From NCBI GenBank assembly GCA_025359105.1, contig JANYHK010000013.1, positions 1 to 36,536 of the forward strand: a stretch of DNA of 36,536 nt, written 5' to 3'. The first letter of the stretch is position 1, and the number at the start of each line of letters is the position of its first letter. Shown piece by piece: positions 1-9,387 of this stretch. Both the position numbers and the translations under genes were made by a program. Under the pieces are notes generated by a model. The model searched no databases and was not told where the DNA came from. It worked only from the letters and a program-made list of their open reading frames with translations. The stretch comes from Myxococcales bacterium (lineage in GTDB: Bacteria > Myxococcota_A > Polyangia > Polyangiales > Polyangiaceae).

Positions 1-203
1 CCGAGGGCGCGGGTAAGCACTCCAAGCCGGACAAGCGCCGGTACTACCTGACGGCGAGGGGCTCTGCGACGGAGTCCGCCGCGTTGCTCGACGTTTGCCT
101 CCGGCTCGGCCTGCTCGATGACGCCCGACACAAGGCGGGCAAGGAGATGCTCGTGCGCGTCGTGTCGATGCTCATCAAGTTGGCGCAGGCCTGCGAAGAG
201 TAG
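1..203 (+). CDS. Four-helix-bundle protein, C-terminal part (cut by window start)
   Basis: An open frame runs in from the left edge (codons in phase from base 3) and stops with TAG at 201-203, leaving the last 66 residues. The pattern KRRYYLTARGSA, then a leucine-rich helix with a conserved LLDVCLRLGLL-like core, then a final helix ending in LIKLAQACEE, resembles the C-terminal two helices of the four-helix-bundle family (related to proteins encoded in 23S rRNA intervening sequences). These small proteins are usually about 120 residues, so the N-terminal half lies outside the window. Their biochemical role is unknown. The stop codon lies directly against a transposase remnant on the other strand. 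Confidence 0.6.
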   Translation, partial: EGAGKHSKPDKRRYYLTARGSATESAALLDVCLRLGLLDDARHKAGKEMLVRVVSMLIKLAQACEE

Positions 204-379
204 CTCTTCCATGGTCCAAACTCGTCCGGCAGATCGCGCCACGGAACGCCCGTTCGACGCCACCAAAGCACGGCCCCAATGAAGTTGCGATTGTTGGGCG
301 GACGTCCCGGGCCGCCCTGCGAAGCCAGCACCGCCTCGACCTTCACCCACTGCCGTTCCTCCAGTTGCGTACGCACCAT
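204..379 (-). pseudogene. IS5-family transposase, 5' fragment
   Basis: Read on the minus strand from the ATG at 379, the frame gives the typical N-terminus of an IS5/IS4-type transposase (DUF4096-like): a QLEERQW start, the GGPGRPPNNRNFIGAVLW segment, and the RTGVPWRDLPDEFGPWKS motif. Homology ends at about base 204, exactly where the four-helix-bundle gene on the plus strand stops. The frame then continues as meaningless antisense to that gene. Only about 59 of the usual 250 or more residues remain, and the DDE catalytic residues are absent, so it cannot transpose. The ORF can be extended upstream to 454, but those residues do not look like transposase. Confidence 0.75.
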
Positions 380-529
380 CGTGCGTCCACATGGAACACA
401 CGCCGCCATCGATGGAAATAGCGTGCAGTGTGCACAGCATTTTCCGGCGACCACACCATCGACCTGGATCGGGCACGGGCACGGGCACGCGTACGGGGAA
501 GATTCGCTTCGCGAATATGGGGACAGGCC
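380..529. other. Gene-free stretch with small repeats beside the IS remnant
   Basis: This stretch may hold the outer end of the decayed IS element. Visible features are three tandem copies of GGGCAC (471-488), a hairpin ATTCGC-TTC-GCGAAT (502-516), and the string TGGGGACAGGCCC (518-530) that runs into the stop codon of the next minus-strand gene. No terminal inverted repeat or target duplication could be recognised. I see no supported gene here. Confidence 0.4.
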
Positions 530-2098
530 CTAGTTCAACTTGCACATCGACACGTTGATGGTGTCGAGCGCGCCCTGGATCCCCACCGCGCCCTTCGGGT
601 TGCCCGCGCACGCGCCGCGCGTGAGCGTGACGTTCATCGTAGAACAATCGGCCGCCGGCCCGAAGACGTTGCCCGCGGCCTTCAGCACCTGCCCGACCGA
701 CGCCGGCGCGTTGATGAGGTCGAGGCACAGGCCCACGCCCTGGTTGGTGGCGCTGGGATCCTGCAAGACGTTCTTGCCGTACGACGGGGTGATCCCCGCG
801 GTGCCGAGATCGATGCGGGAGACGTCGTCGAAATCCTGCCCGGGGTTGCCGTTGGGGTTGCCGGACACGCGGACGCCGTCGACGCCGTTCTTCACGAAGA
901 CGCCGTTGCGGAGCCGCACCGCCGAGCCGCCGAAGATCTCCACGCCCATGGAGGCGTTCGTCGACGCGACGAGGCCGTCGACCACACTCTGGGGCGGGAA
1001 AGGCGGCAGCGTCGTGAGCGCCTGCTCGATGCGTAACCCTTGATCGCCGTTCTTCAAGGCGACCACCGTCCCCGCGCCGAGGGGCCCGACCGAGACCGTT
1101 CCGCTCAGCTTGATCGAGCCCGCCTCGCGAACGTCGATTCCGGGCCCCGTGTTCAGCGAGAAGCTCGTGGGCGCCGCGACGGTGCCGCCGGTGATCGCGA
1201 CGACGGCGTCGCCGAGGACACGAAGCCCCGGCGCGGCCTGGCTGGAGGTGCCGTTCTCGTGCGAAGAGGTGCCGCCGCCGAGGCCGAGGACACCACCCTG
1301 CGCGCGGATGCCGGCGAGCTGGAAGCCCGACACGTCGACCAGGGTGACCTCGCTGCTGGCGCCGGTCGTCGCGACGATGCCGTGGAGCGCTTGCGCGTTT
1401 TGCCCGTCGAGCTGCAGATTACGGAGGGCCGAGCCGCTCGTTGCCAGATTGAAACCGCTCGTCCCGGCCGTCGGTCGCACGCGCACCGTCGCGCCGGCCG
1501 CGCCGAGGACGAGAACGTTTGCGGGGACCGCGATCGGGAACGATTCGCCTGTCTGCACGTCGGCGGTGACGTCGACGATGATCTGCGTGCCCGCCGGCGC
1601 GCTCGCGGGAAGGAGCGTGAGCGCGTGGGTGATGGTCCTGAGCGCACACGCGCTCGACGCGCTGCCGCTCGCGGTTCCGCTGCCCGTGCTCGACGGCGCG
1701 TCGGAGCCGTTGACCGGGTCGACATGGAAGTGGAACGGCGCGCCGACCGCGTCGCACGCAGCGTCCGCGCCGGCGTCGATCGGTGCGTCGACCGGAGCGT
1801 CCATAGGCGCGTCCAGCGGAGCATCGATAGGTGCGTCCAGCGGAGCGTCCGCCCTCGCGTCGCGCGACCCGTCGCGCGACGCGTCCTTTCCGGCGTCCGC
1901 GGTCGCGTCGCCCCCGGCGTCGATCGTCGCGTCGCCCGCACCTGCGTCGGCGCCACCGTCGTCGCCGCCGGCCGGTCCGTCGCCGCCGCCGTCGCCGTCG
2001 GACGGAATCAGCCCGGCGCCGTCGGTCCCTCCGCATCCCCACACGAACGCGCACGCGACAAGAAGCGATGCCGTGACACCGAGACCAAGCTTACGCAT
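530..2098 (-). CDS. Secreted lipoprotein with Asp-Ala-Pro repeats and a DUF1565-like beta-helix domain
   Basis: 522 residues from the ATG at 2098; the frame stays open to 2167, but the chosen start gives a proper signal peptide (MRKLGLG..., Cys22 as likely lipidation site in VWGC). Residues about 30-120 are low complexity (Asp, Ala, Gly), including six DAPx units at 84-107. From about residue 125 a HVDPVNGSD...RTITHAL motif marks a DUF1565-like start of a right-handed parallel beta-helix. Repeating short beta-strand/Asn/Gly patterns follow to the C-terminus, with several Cys near the end. It is likely exported and anchored in the outer membrane, the repeat acting as a flexible stalk. No enzyme residues are recognisable; such folds bind or cleave polysaccharides in other proteins, but function here is unknown. 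Confidence 0.75.
   Translation of the reverse strand: MRKLGLGVTASLLVACAFVWGCGGTDGAGLIPSDGDGGGDGPAGGDDGGADAGAGDATIDAGGDATADAGKDASRDGSRDARADAPLDAPIDAPLDAPMDAPVDAPIDAGADAACDAVGAPFHFHVDPVNGSDAPSSTGSGTASGSASSACALRTITHALTLLPASAPAGTQIIVDVTADVQTGESFPIAVPANVLVLGAAGATVRVRPTAGTSGFNLATSGSALRNLQLDGQNAQALHGIVATTGASSEVTLVDVSGFQLAGIRAQGGVLGLGGGTSSHENGTSSQAAPGLRVLGDAVVAITGGTVAAPTSFSLNTGPGIDVREAGSIKLSGTVSVGPLGAGTVVALKNGDQGLRIEQALTTLPPFPPQSVVDGLVASTNASMGVEIFGGSAVRLRNGVFVKNGVDGVRVSGNPNGNPGQDFDDVSRIDLGTAGITPSYGKNVLQDPSATNQGVGLCLDLINAPASVGQVLKAAGNVFGPAADCSTMNVTLTRGACAGNPKGAVGIQGALDTINVSMCKLN
1778..1849 (-). repeat. 12-bp coding minisatellite (six DAPx units)
   Basis: Six 12-bp units in a row encode Asp-Ala-Pro-x, where x is Leu, Ile, Leu, Met, Val, Ile. 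The variable fourth position and synonymous changes show it is an old, partly diverged array. Copy-number change would keep the reading frame, so it can alter stalk length but not switch the gene off. Confidence 0.85.
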
Positions 2099-2190
2099 GA
2101 TCCCAGAGGATACGCCGCGCCGCCGACACGGTCGAGACGCCGGCGCGCCCGCCGCGAGGAGGGGCACACACCGTGAGGCGCCGATCTCCC

Positions 2191-4035
2191 TCAGTCGTGC
2201 TTGCTCGAGCCGGTCTTGTGATTCTTGCCGTGGGGCTTTCCGCCCTCGTTGTGCTTCGCTTGGGCGGAGTGGACGCCGCCGGACTTGCCGTCGTTCACCT
2301 GGCCGATGGGCGCGATCGCGATCTCCAGCGTGTCACCATGTGCGCGCACCTGGTAGTTCGGCACACCGTCCTTGAAGGCGACGGTGAGCTCGGCGCCGTT
2401 GGCCTCGTTCGACACATGGATGGAGGCGATGCGACTGTCGCGCGACGCGAGGGGGCCCGCCGGCTCGAGCGAGCGACGGCTCGGGATCACGACGGTGAAG
2501 CCGGTGGGTTGCTGCGCCCCTTCGAGCTTGTCGATGGCGCCGTCCATCTTGAGGTGGAGCGTGTTGCCGTGCGCGACGGGTCCGTTGCCGAAGGGGGCCA
2601 CCTTCTTCTTCGGGCTCTTCGCCTCCTTGTCGTCCTTCGCCCCGGCGGACAGACTCATCGGGTCGGGCGGGCTCGCCGGCGTCGTCATCGTAGACGCGAG
2701 CGGGTCGGCGCCTGTCGGCGCGGGCGCGATCGGGATGCTGGTCGCGGCGGTCTCCGGCGGCGGCGCGGCAGCGAGCGGCGCCTGGGCCGCAGGCTTCCTC
2801 AGGGCGACGAACGCGAGGAGCAGAGAAATGCCGACGGCGCCGCCGACGATCGCGCGGCGCTTGGTGATCGGCAGCCGCTTCACCGGCAGCTCGTCCTTCA
2901 TCGCGTCGAGCTCCGGATCGCTCCGGACGACCTTGCGCCCCGAGGCGTGCAGGGCGCCGCCGGGCGGCGGGGCGGTCATGCGACGGATCGGCACGGCCAC
3001 GTCGTCCTTGCTCCCGCCGCGGCGCTTGGCCGCCAGGAGCGCCATCGTGACCTTGGCGCGGGTCATCATCGCCGCGAACGCCGGGCCCACCTTGGCGGCG
3101 CCGCGCGCGAAGGCGCCGCGCATCTGGCCGGACACCTCTTCGAGCGACGCGTCCTCGTGGCCCGCGGGCTGCGGGGACGCGGGGGCGGCCTGCGCCTCGG
3201 CGTGGCGGGGGTGCGCGTCCTCGGCCGGTGCGCTTTCTTCGGGAGCCTCGTGCGCGGGGGGCCCGGCGTCCGCACCGTCCATCTGGGCTTCGTCCGCAGC
3301 GTCCGCGTCTTCCGGCGTGTCGTGCTCTTGGTGGGCGTGCGCCTCGGGGGCGCGGCCCTCGGGGGCGGACGGCTCGTAGGCGTGCTCCGCGACGTCCGCT
3401 TCGTGGACGGCGTGCGCGGGCACGTCGTCGTAGCGGAGCGTGACGACGAGCTGCGGCACGCGGGTTTCGCGATCGATCGCGACCTCCACCCGATCGATGC
3501 ACGCCGGGCGCTTGGCGCCGGACTGGGCGTCCTCGAGCTCGAGCTGCTTGCCGACCTGAAGGAAGCCGAGCTCGCTGAACGCGGTGATCTCGGTTCCGCT
3601 CGAGGCCTTGACGCGCGCGCGCATCGGGGACGCGAGCCCCTCGATGTGCAGGCGTACGCGCGAGCCCGGCTCCTGCTGCGGCTGCTGCGGCTGCTGCGCC
3701 GGCGGGCCACCGAGGCCGAGGATGCGCCCGAGCGCCGCGATCGCTTCGCCGTCGAGTCCGGTGAAGCGGGCACCGAACTCGCCCCCCTTCCCTTCCTCTT
3801 GTTTCCAGGTCACCTCGCCCTGCGCGGTGACCTGACGCCCCGGTCCGGCGTCGAAACGGAAGAGCAGCGGCTGGCCGATCTCCGGAAGGTACGCGGTGCG
3901 AAGGTGCATCCCGTCTTCCGAGATGTCGATGGCCTGCGCCTCGAACGACGGGCCGAGCTCGCCGCCGACCTCGACCAACGCATCAAACGGCACGCGCGTC
4001 GCCCCGGCGGCGCGGCGATCACCCTGGTGAATCAT
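2191..4035 (-). CDS. PilZ-domain protein with one transmembrane helix and a periplasmic AMIN-like domain
   Basis: 614 residues. The start ATG (4035) has a GGAGG ribosome site 8 nt upstream. Residues 1-105 are a PilZ domain: an Arg-rich start (RR7-8, R14) and the D37-I-S-x-x-G42 motif of c-di-GMP binders; the spacing of the Arg motif is not the classical RxxxR. Residues 125-205 look like a second, degenerate PilZ-like barrel. Residues 206-300 are rich in Ala, Glu, Pro and His. One membrane helix lies at 395-412, preceded by KRR, so the N-terminus should be cytoplasmic. After a Pro-rich linker, residues 487-577 have the alternating strand pattern of AMIN domains (the peptidoglycan-associated module of PilQ and AmiC). 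The C-terminus is Lys/His/Gly rich. The AMIN call is by pattern only. Confidence 0.7.
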   Translation of the reverse strand: MIHQGDRRAAGATRVPFDALVEVGGELGPSFEAQAIDISEDGMHLRTAYLPEIGQPLLFRFDAGPGRQVTAQGEVTWKQEEGKGGEFGARFTGLDGEAIAALGRILGLGGPPAQQPQQPQQEPGSRVRLHIEGLASPMRARVKASSGTEITAFSELGFLQVGKQLELEDAQSGAKRPACIDRVEVAIDRETRVPQLVVTLRYDDVPAHAVHEADVAEHAYEPSAPEGRAPEAHAHQEHDTPEDADAADEAQMDGADAGPPAHEAPEESAPAEDAHPRHAEAQAAPASPQPAGHEDASLEEVSGQMRGAFARGAAKVGPAFAAMMTRAKVTMALLAAKRRGGSKDDVAVPIRRMTAPPPGGALHASGRKVVRSDPELDAMKDELPVKRLPITKRRAIVGGAVGISLLLAFVALRKPAAQAPLAAAPPPETAATSIPIAPAPTGADPLASTMTTPASPPDPMSLSAGAKDDKEAKSPKKKVAPFGNGPVAHGNTLHLKMDGAIDKLEGAQQPTGFTVVIPSRRSLEPAGPLASRDSRIASIHVSNEANGAELTVAFKDGVPNYQVRAHGDTLEIAIAPIGQVNDGKSGGVHSAQAKHNEGGKPHGKNHKTGSSKHD

Positions 4036-4156
4036 ACAGGCATCCTCCGTCTTTCCCGATATGTCCGATGAGGGAGCCGGGCCAAGTTTCGCTCGGCGAA
4101 ATCGAGACGATTTCACGCCCATCTCGGCCGTTTCGCGCGATGCTGGGTGCCGCACC

Positions 4157-6085
4157 GTGCAGCGTCTCAGCGGCTTTCGGCGGGGTCTTCTCGGGTGGTG
4201 GACGTGGCTCGTCTTCGCCCTCGCGGTGGCGTGCGGGACGACGGCGCTGAAACGTCCGAACGACGTGTCCGGTCGGGCTCTCGAGGACATTCTCGGCGAC
4301 GCGCCCGACCTGGCGCTGACCGTGCGCATCGGTCGCGCGATGGGCGACTCGCTGTACGGCCCGATCCTGCGGTGTGCGATCGCCCACGGTGCCGGCGCGA
4401 CGGCGGCGGCGGATCTCGCGGCCCAGTCGGAGGCCGTCGACGTGTTCGCGCGGGACGACGCGCCGACGCTCGAGCAGATGAGCATGGTCATCGTCGTGCG
4501 CGGCGTCGCGGGCTTCGCGGCGTCGGGCTACCACAAGGACGACGGGCAACCGGAGTGGGCGACCGGCAAGCCGCTCCGGTCGGGCGTCGTCGAGCACGCG
4601 CCCGTCGCGAGCGGCCACGGCACATGGCTCTTCGTTCTCCCCGATCGCACCTTGGTGCTCGCGCGAGGGCGCGCCGTCGACCGCGCGCGCTCGTACTTCG
4701 GCCGCGTCGCCGCTGCGCCGGCGCCGCTCGCGAGCGAGCCGGGCGCGCTCGCGATGGCGTGGGTCGGCGGGCCTCTCGCCGTGCGCCTCGGCGGCGAGCT
4801 CGGCCGCGAGATCGAGGGCGTCACCAACGCGGTCTTCGGCGTTCCTCCGGGGCCCGACAGCACCGTGGTCGTGCGCATGCAGGCCGACAGCGAACGACGC
4901 GCCGTCGCGATCGAGCAACGCCTGCGCGATTGGGGCGTGCGCGACGTGTGCCCGCTGTGCCGCGCGCTCGCCCGCGCCGTCCATGTCGAGCGCCAGGGCG
5001 CGCTCCTGCGCGTCGACGTGCGCCCCCCCGCCGGCGAGGTCGACGAGCTCCGCCAGCTGGCCTGCGCGGCGGGCACGAAGCCGCGTCACGTCGCGTCGCC
5101 GCTACCCGACGACTTCACGCAACCCCCGCTCGTGCCGCCCCGCGTCGCCTTCGTCGGCGGCAAGGACGTCACCTTCGCGTGGACGCCGACCGAGCAGAGG
5201 ACCGGTGAGCACCTGCTCGTCCTCGGCATGTACGACGAGCGCAGCAAGCTCGTGCGCCGCCTCGAGGCCACGGGCGGTCCCTGGCACGTGCAGGACAACA
5301 ACACCCTCGCGATGGATCTCGAGCACGTGCTCGCCGGCAACCGCGTCGTCGTCCACGACACGACGTACGCGAAGCACGACGACGAGGCGCTCTCCATCTT
5401 CGACGCGTCCACGGGCAAGCGCACCGGCGGGATGGTGGTGCAGGCGCGCGGTCGGCTCTGCGCGTCCCCCACCGAGCCTCTCGTCTTCGTGGAGGACGAC
5501 GATCCCTCGCGCCAGACGATGGTCCACACGGGCACCGGCGCGTTCGAGAAGAGCGCGCGCCCCGCGTGGTGCCCGGCGCGACCGAAGACCGGCCCGTGCG
5601 GGCAGCCGGCGACGGTCGCGTCGTGCCTCGGCGTCGACGCTGCACCCCAGGTCCCGGAGCTCGCGCCGTATTACGTGCTCGCGCTCGGCGACGACGCTGT
5701 CGTCCTCGGCGAGCGCGCCCTTGGCGGGCGCCACGTCGCGATGGCCGCGGGCTTCGATCTCGCGAAGAAGACGGTCCGCTGGACGCGCATCCTCCCCGCG
5801 ACGAGCAAGGACGTAGCCGACGAAGGCTCGCCGCGCATCGCCGACATCGCGTACGGCACGCTCCTCGTCGAATTCGACGAATGGCACGGCAAGTGGAAGC
5901 TCCTGGCGCTCGACGTCCGCACCGGCAAGACGAGCTGGGAGTCCCCCCTGCGCGTCCCCTCCTACTTCGCCGTCTCCCCCACCCGCGTCTGGTTCGCCGA
6001 CATCGAGCCCCGCCCCGGCGAGCACCCCGACCTCGTCACCAACCTCCACGCCCTCGATATGGAAACGGGCAAACCCTCTCCCTAG
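4157..6085 (+). CDS. Putative lipoprotein, C-terminal PQQ-like beta-propeller
   Basis: The frame is open from ATG 4061 (674 residues), but the GTG at 4157 gives a normal short signal peptide (RR, hydrophobic stretch WWTWLVFALAVA, then Cys) and leaves 121 bp for promoters between this gene and the divergent PilZ gene. I therefore prefer 4157. The N-terminal half (to about residue 320 of the long form) is an unrecognised globular region. The C-terminal half has repeats of the type LALDVRTGKTSWE and FDASTGKRTGG, the hallmark of PQQ-like/WD-like propeller blades. It is probably anchored at the inner or outer membrane facing the periplasm. No catalytic residues are identified. It ends just before a cluster of hairpins shared with the convergent carboxylase gene. 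Confidence 0.6.
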   Translation: MQRLSGFRRGLLGWWTWLVFALAVACGTTALKRPNDVSGRALEDILGDAPDLALTVRIGRAMGDSLYGPILRCAIAHGAGATAAADLAAQSEAVDVFARDDAPTLEQMSMVIVVRGVAGFAASGYHKDDGQPEWATGKPLRSGVVEHAPVASGHGTWLFVLPDRTLVLARGRAVDRARSYFGRVAAAPAPLASEPGALAMAWVGGPLAVRLGGELGREIEGVTNAVFGVPPGPDSTVVVRMQADSERRAVAIEQRLRDWGVRDVCPLCRALARAVHVERQGALLRVDVRPPAGEVDELRQLACAAGTKPRHVASPLPDDFTQPPLVPPRVAFVGGKDVTFAWTPTEQRTGEHLLVLGMYDERSKLVRRLEATGGPWHVQDNNTLAMDLEHVLAGNRVVVHDTTYAKHDDEALSIFDASTGKRTGGMVVQARGRLCASPTEPLVFVEDDDPSRQTMVHTGTGAFEKSARPAWCPARPKTGPCGQPATVASCLGVDAAPQVPELAPYYVLALGDDAVVLGERALGGRHVAMAAGFDLAKKTVRWTRILPATSKDVADEGSPRIADIAYGTLLVEFDEWHGKWKLLALDVRTGKTSWESPLRVPSYFAVSPTRVWFADIEPRPGEHPDLVTNLHALDMETGKPSP

Positions 6086-6092
6086 TTTTCTC

Positions 6093-6109
6093 GTCGTGCG
6101 AAGCACGAC
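6093..6109. terminator. Small hairpin downstream of the propeller lipoprotein
   Basis: A perfect 7-bp stem GTCGTGC/GCACGAC with a GAA loop, 8 bp after the TAG at 6085. It is the first of four hairpins between the convergent genes. No T-tract follows, so its action as a terminator is uncertain. Confidence 0.4.
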
Positions 6110-6132
6110 TCGCCGCAGGCGAAGCAGGGAGG

Positions 6133-6157
6133 CCTCCAAACGCAGAGCGTTTGGAGG
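6133..6157. terminator. 11-bp-stem hairpin in the convergent intergenic region
   Basis: A perfect 11-bp stem CCTCCAAACGC/GCGTTTGGAGG with a 3-nt AGA loop. Placed between convergent genes it could act in both directions. A 5-bp stem GGCGC/GCGCC (6158-6170) follows immediately. Confidence 0.5.
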
Positions 6158-6185
6158 GGCGCGCAGCGCCCACACAAAAGGAAGC

Positions 6186-6210
6186 TCCTCTTTGAATTGC
6201 CCGTGGCAAT

Positions 6211-6220
<10 letters not shown>
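6186..6220. terminator. 16-bp-stem bidirectional terminator overlapping the carboxylase stop codon
   Basis: A perfect 16-bp inverted repeat (6186-6201 and 6205-6220) with a 3-nt loop. The stop codon and last codons of the minus-strand carboxylase gene (TGA at 6213-6211) form part of one arm. On the minus strand the stem is followed by CTTCCTTTTG, a modest T-rich tail, so it fits an intrinsic terminator for the carboxylase. On the plus strand it would back up the preceding hairpins. Confidence 0.7.
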
Positions 6221-7776
<1,556 letters not shown>

Positions 7777-7782
7777 GGGGCC

Positions 7783-7788
7783 CTTATA
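7783..7788 (-). promoter_or_regulatory. Candidate -10 box (TATAAG) for the carboxylase gene
   Basis: TATAAG on the minus strand lies only 6 bp from the ATG at 7776. A CTGACA-like -35 sits 14 bp further upstream, shorter than ideal. If the box is real, the transcript would begin at or beside the start codon (leaderless), or translation would start at Met 7743 with a 33-nt leader. Confidence 0.3.
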
Positions 7789-7869
7789 GCCTGTGATCCG
7801 GCTGTCAGTCCTCCGTTTGGACGTCTGGTATCTTGCGGGTAACGCCCGTAATCTTGAGGTTCTCCCCCG

Positions 7870-9387
7870 ATGACCCAGCCCCCCCCCAGCATGTACGCCT
7901 ACCCGAAGAAGGGCGAGGTGCTCGACGGCAAGTACCTCGTCGACCGGATGCTCGGCGAGGGTGGCATGGGCGCGGTGGCGCTGGCGACCCACCAGCTCCG
8001 CAAGGCGAAGGTCGCCTTGAAGTTCATGAACCCGATGTTCCTGACGGTCCCCGGCGCGATCGAGCGCTTCCACAACGAGGGGGTCGCCGCGTCGCAGATC
8101 GAGAGCGATCACTGCGTCAAGATCATCGACGTCTGCACCCTGCCGAGCGGCGCCCCGTTCCTCGTCATGGAGTACATGCAGGGGCTCGATCTCTCGGAGC
8201 TCCTCCAGCGCGACGGCAGGCCAGGGCTCCCCGCCGAGCGGGCGGTCCACTTCGTGTTGCAGGTCCTGAGGGGCCTGCAGGCGGCGCACGCCAAGGGGAT
8301 CATCCACCGCGACATGAAGCCGTCGAACTGCTTCGTCGTGGAGAAGGACGGCGAGGCCGACTTCGTCAAGCTCCTCGACTTCGGGATCAGCAAGGTGCGG
8401 CAGCCCGGCGAGGCCGCCCTCACCGCGACCAACTCGGCGCTCGGCACACCGCTGTACATGTCGCCGGAGCAGGCCAAGAGCCCACGTGACGTCGACGCGC
8501 GGAGCGACATCTACTCCGTCGGCGTCATCCTCTACGAGCTCCTCACCGGCCGAACGCCCTTCTTCTCGGAGAGCGGCGAGTTCACCGAGATCCTCTTCAA
8601 GCTGTTCACGAGCGAGCCGCCGCACATCTCGACGGCGCGGCCTGATCTGCACCCCGGGCTCGCCGCGGCGGTCCACCACGCGCTCGCGCGCGATCAGAAC
8701 CTTCGCTTCAACGACGTGGTCGAGTTCGCCGAGGCGATCGCGCCGTTCGCGGGCGCGCACAGCCAGCACCTCGTCCAGCGCATGCGCGGGCTCCCACCCG
8801 GCTCCCTCGTCCTCCCGAACCTCGCCAACGCGCCGTCGCAGCAGAAGATCTCGCTGCGCCCGCCGCCCCAGTCGAATTACCCGCCGGGCGCGCGTGATAC
8901 GGGCGCGAGCGCGGCGGAGGTCCTGGCCGCGACGATGGGCGCCAACCCGACCGGTGGCGACGTCATGATCCCCAGAGCGCCGCCGCTACCGGGCACCCGG
9001 ACCGATCTCGGCGCCACGCGCGACGCGACGGCGGGTGGCACCAAGAAGAAGGGCGCTCCGGCCTGGATTTTCATCGTCCCCATCGTGGCGGTGGGCATCG
9101 GCGCGGCGGGCGCTGTCCATTTCCTCTCCGGCAAGAAGCCGGTGGCGACCCAGCCCACCGCGACCGTCAGCGCCGAGCCGCCGCCCCCGCCGGTCCAGGA
9201 CGTCCCCTTCCCCTCGGCCTCGGTCACGGCCGTCGCGCCGCTGCCGAGCGTGCCGACGGCCAGCGCCGCGCCGAGCGCGACCAACGTGACGCCGCCGAAG
9301 CCGACGATCGTGCCCCCGAAGAACGTGCGCAAGAACCCGGACGGCAAGCCGTGCGGCGCTGGAACCATGAACCCGTGCCTCCAATGA
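7870..9387 (+). CDS. Membrane-anchored Ser/Thr protein kinase (Hanks type)
   Basis: 505 residues; a GAGG ribosome site lies about 10 nt upstream of ATG 7870. Residues 22-290 are a complete eukaryote-like kinase: glycine loop GEGGMG (29-34), ATP-binding Lys51 in VALKF, catalytic HRDMKPSN with Asp148 and Asn153, DFG at 170-172, [10 protein letters not shown] in place of APE, and a [19 protein letters not shown] block. HRD Arg marks it as an RD kinase, probably activated by loop phosphorylation. A Pro/Ser-rich linker leads to one membrane helix at about 397-417 (after KKKGAP), then an Ala/Pro-rich extracytoplasmic tail ending with two Cys ([10 protein letters not shown]). No PASTA or other sensor domain is seen. 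Its stop overlaps the ATG of the next gene, so the two should be cotranslated. Confidence 0.93.
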   Translation: MTQPPPSMYAYPKKGEVLDGKYLVDRMLGEGGMGAVALATHQLRKAKVALKFMNPMFLTVPGAIERFHNEGVAASQIESDHCVKIIDVCTLPSGAPFLVMEYMQGLDLSELLQRDGRPGLPAERAVHFVLQVLRGLQAAHAKGIIHRDMKPSNCFVVEKDGEADFVKLLDFGISKVRQPGEAALTATNSALGTPLYMSPEQAKSPRDVDARSDIYSVGVILYELLTGRTPFFSESGEFTEILFKLFTSEPPHISTARPDLHPGLAAAVHHALARDQNLRFNDVVEFAEAIAPFAGAHSQHLVQRMRGLPPGSLVLPNLANAPSQQKISLRPPPQSNYPPGARDTGASAAEVLAATMGANPTGGDVMIPRAPPLPGTRTDLGATRDATAGGTKKKGAPAWIFIVPIVAVGIGAAGAVHFLSGKKPVATQPTATVSAEPPPPPVQDVPFPSASVTAVAPLPSVPTASAAPSATNVTPPKPTIVPPKNVRKNPDGKPCGAGTMNPCLQ

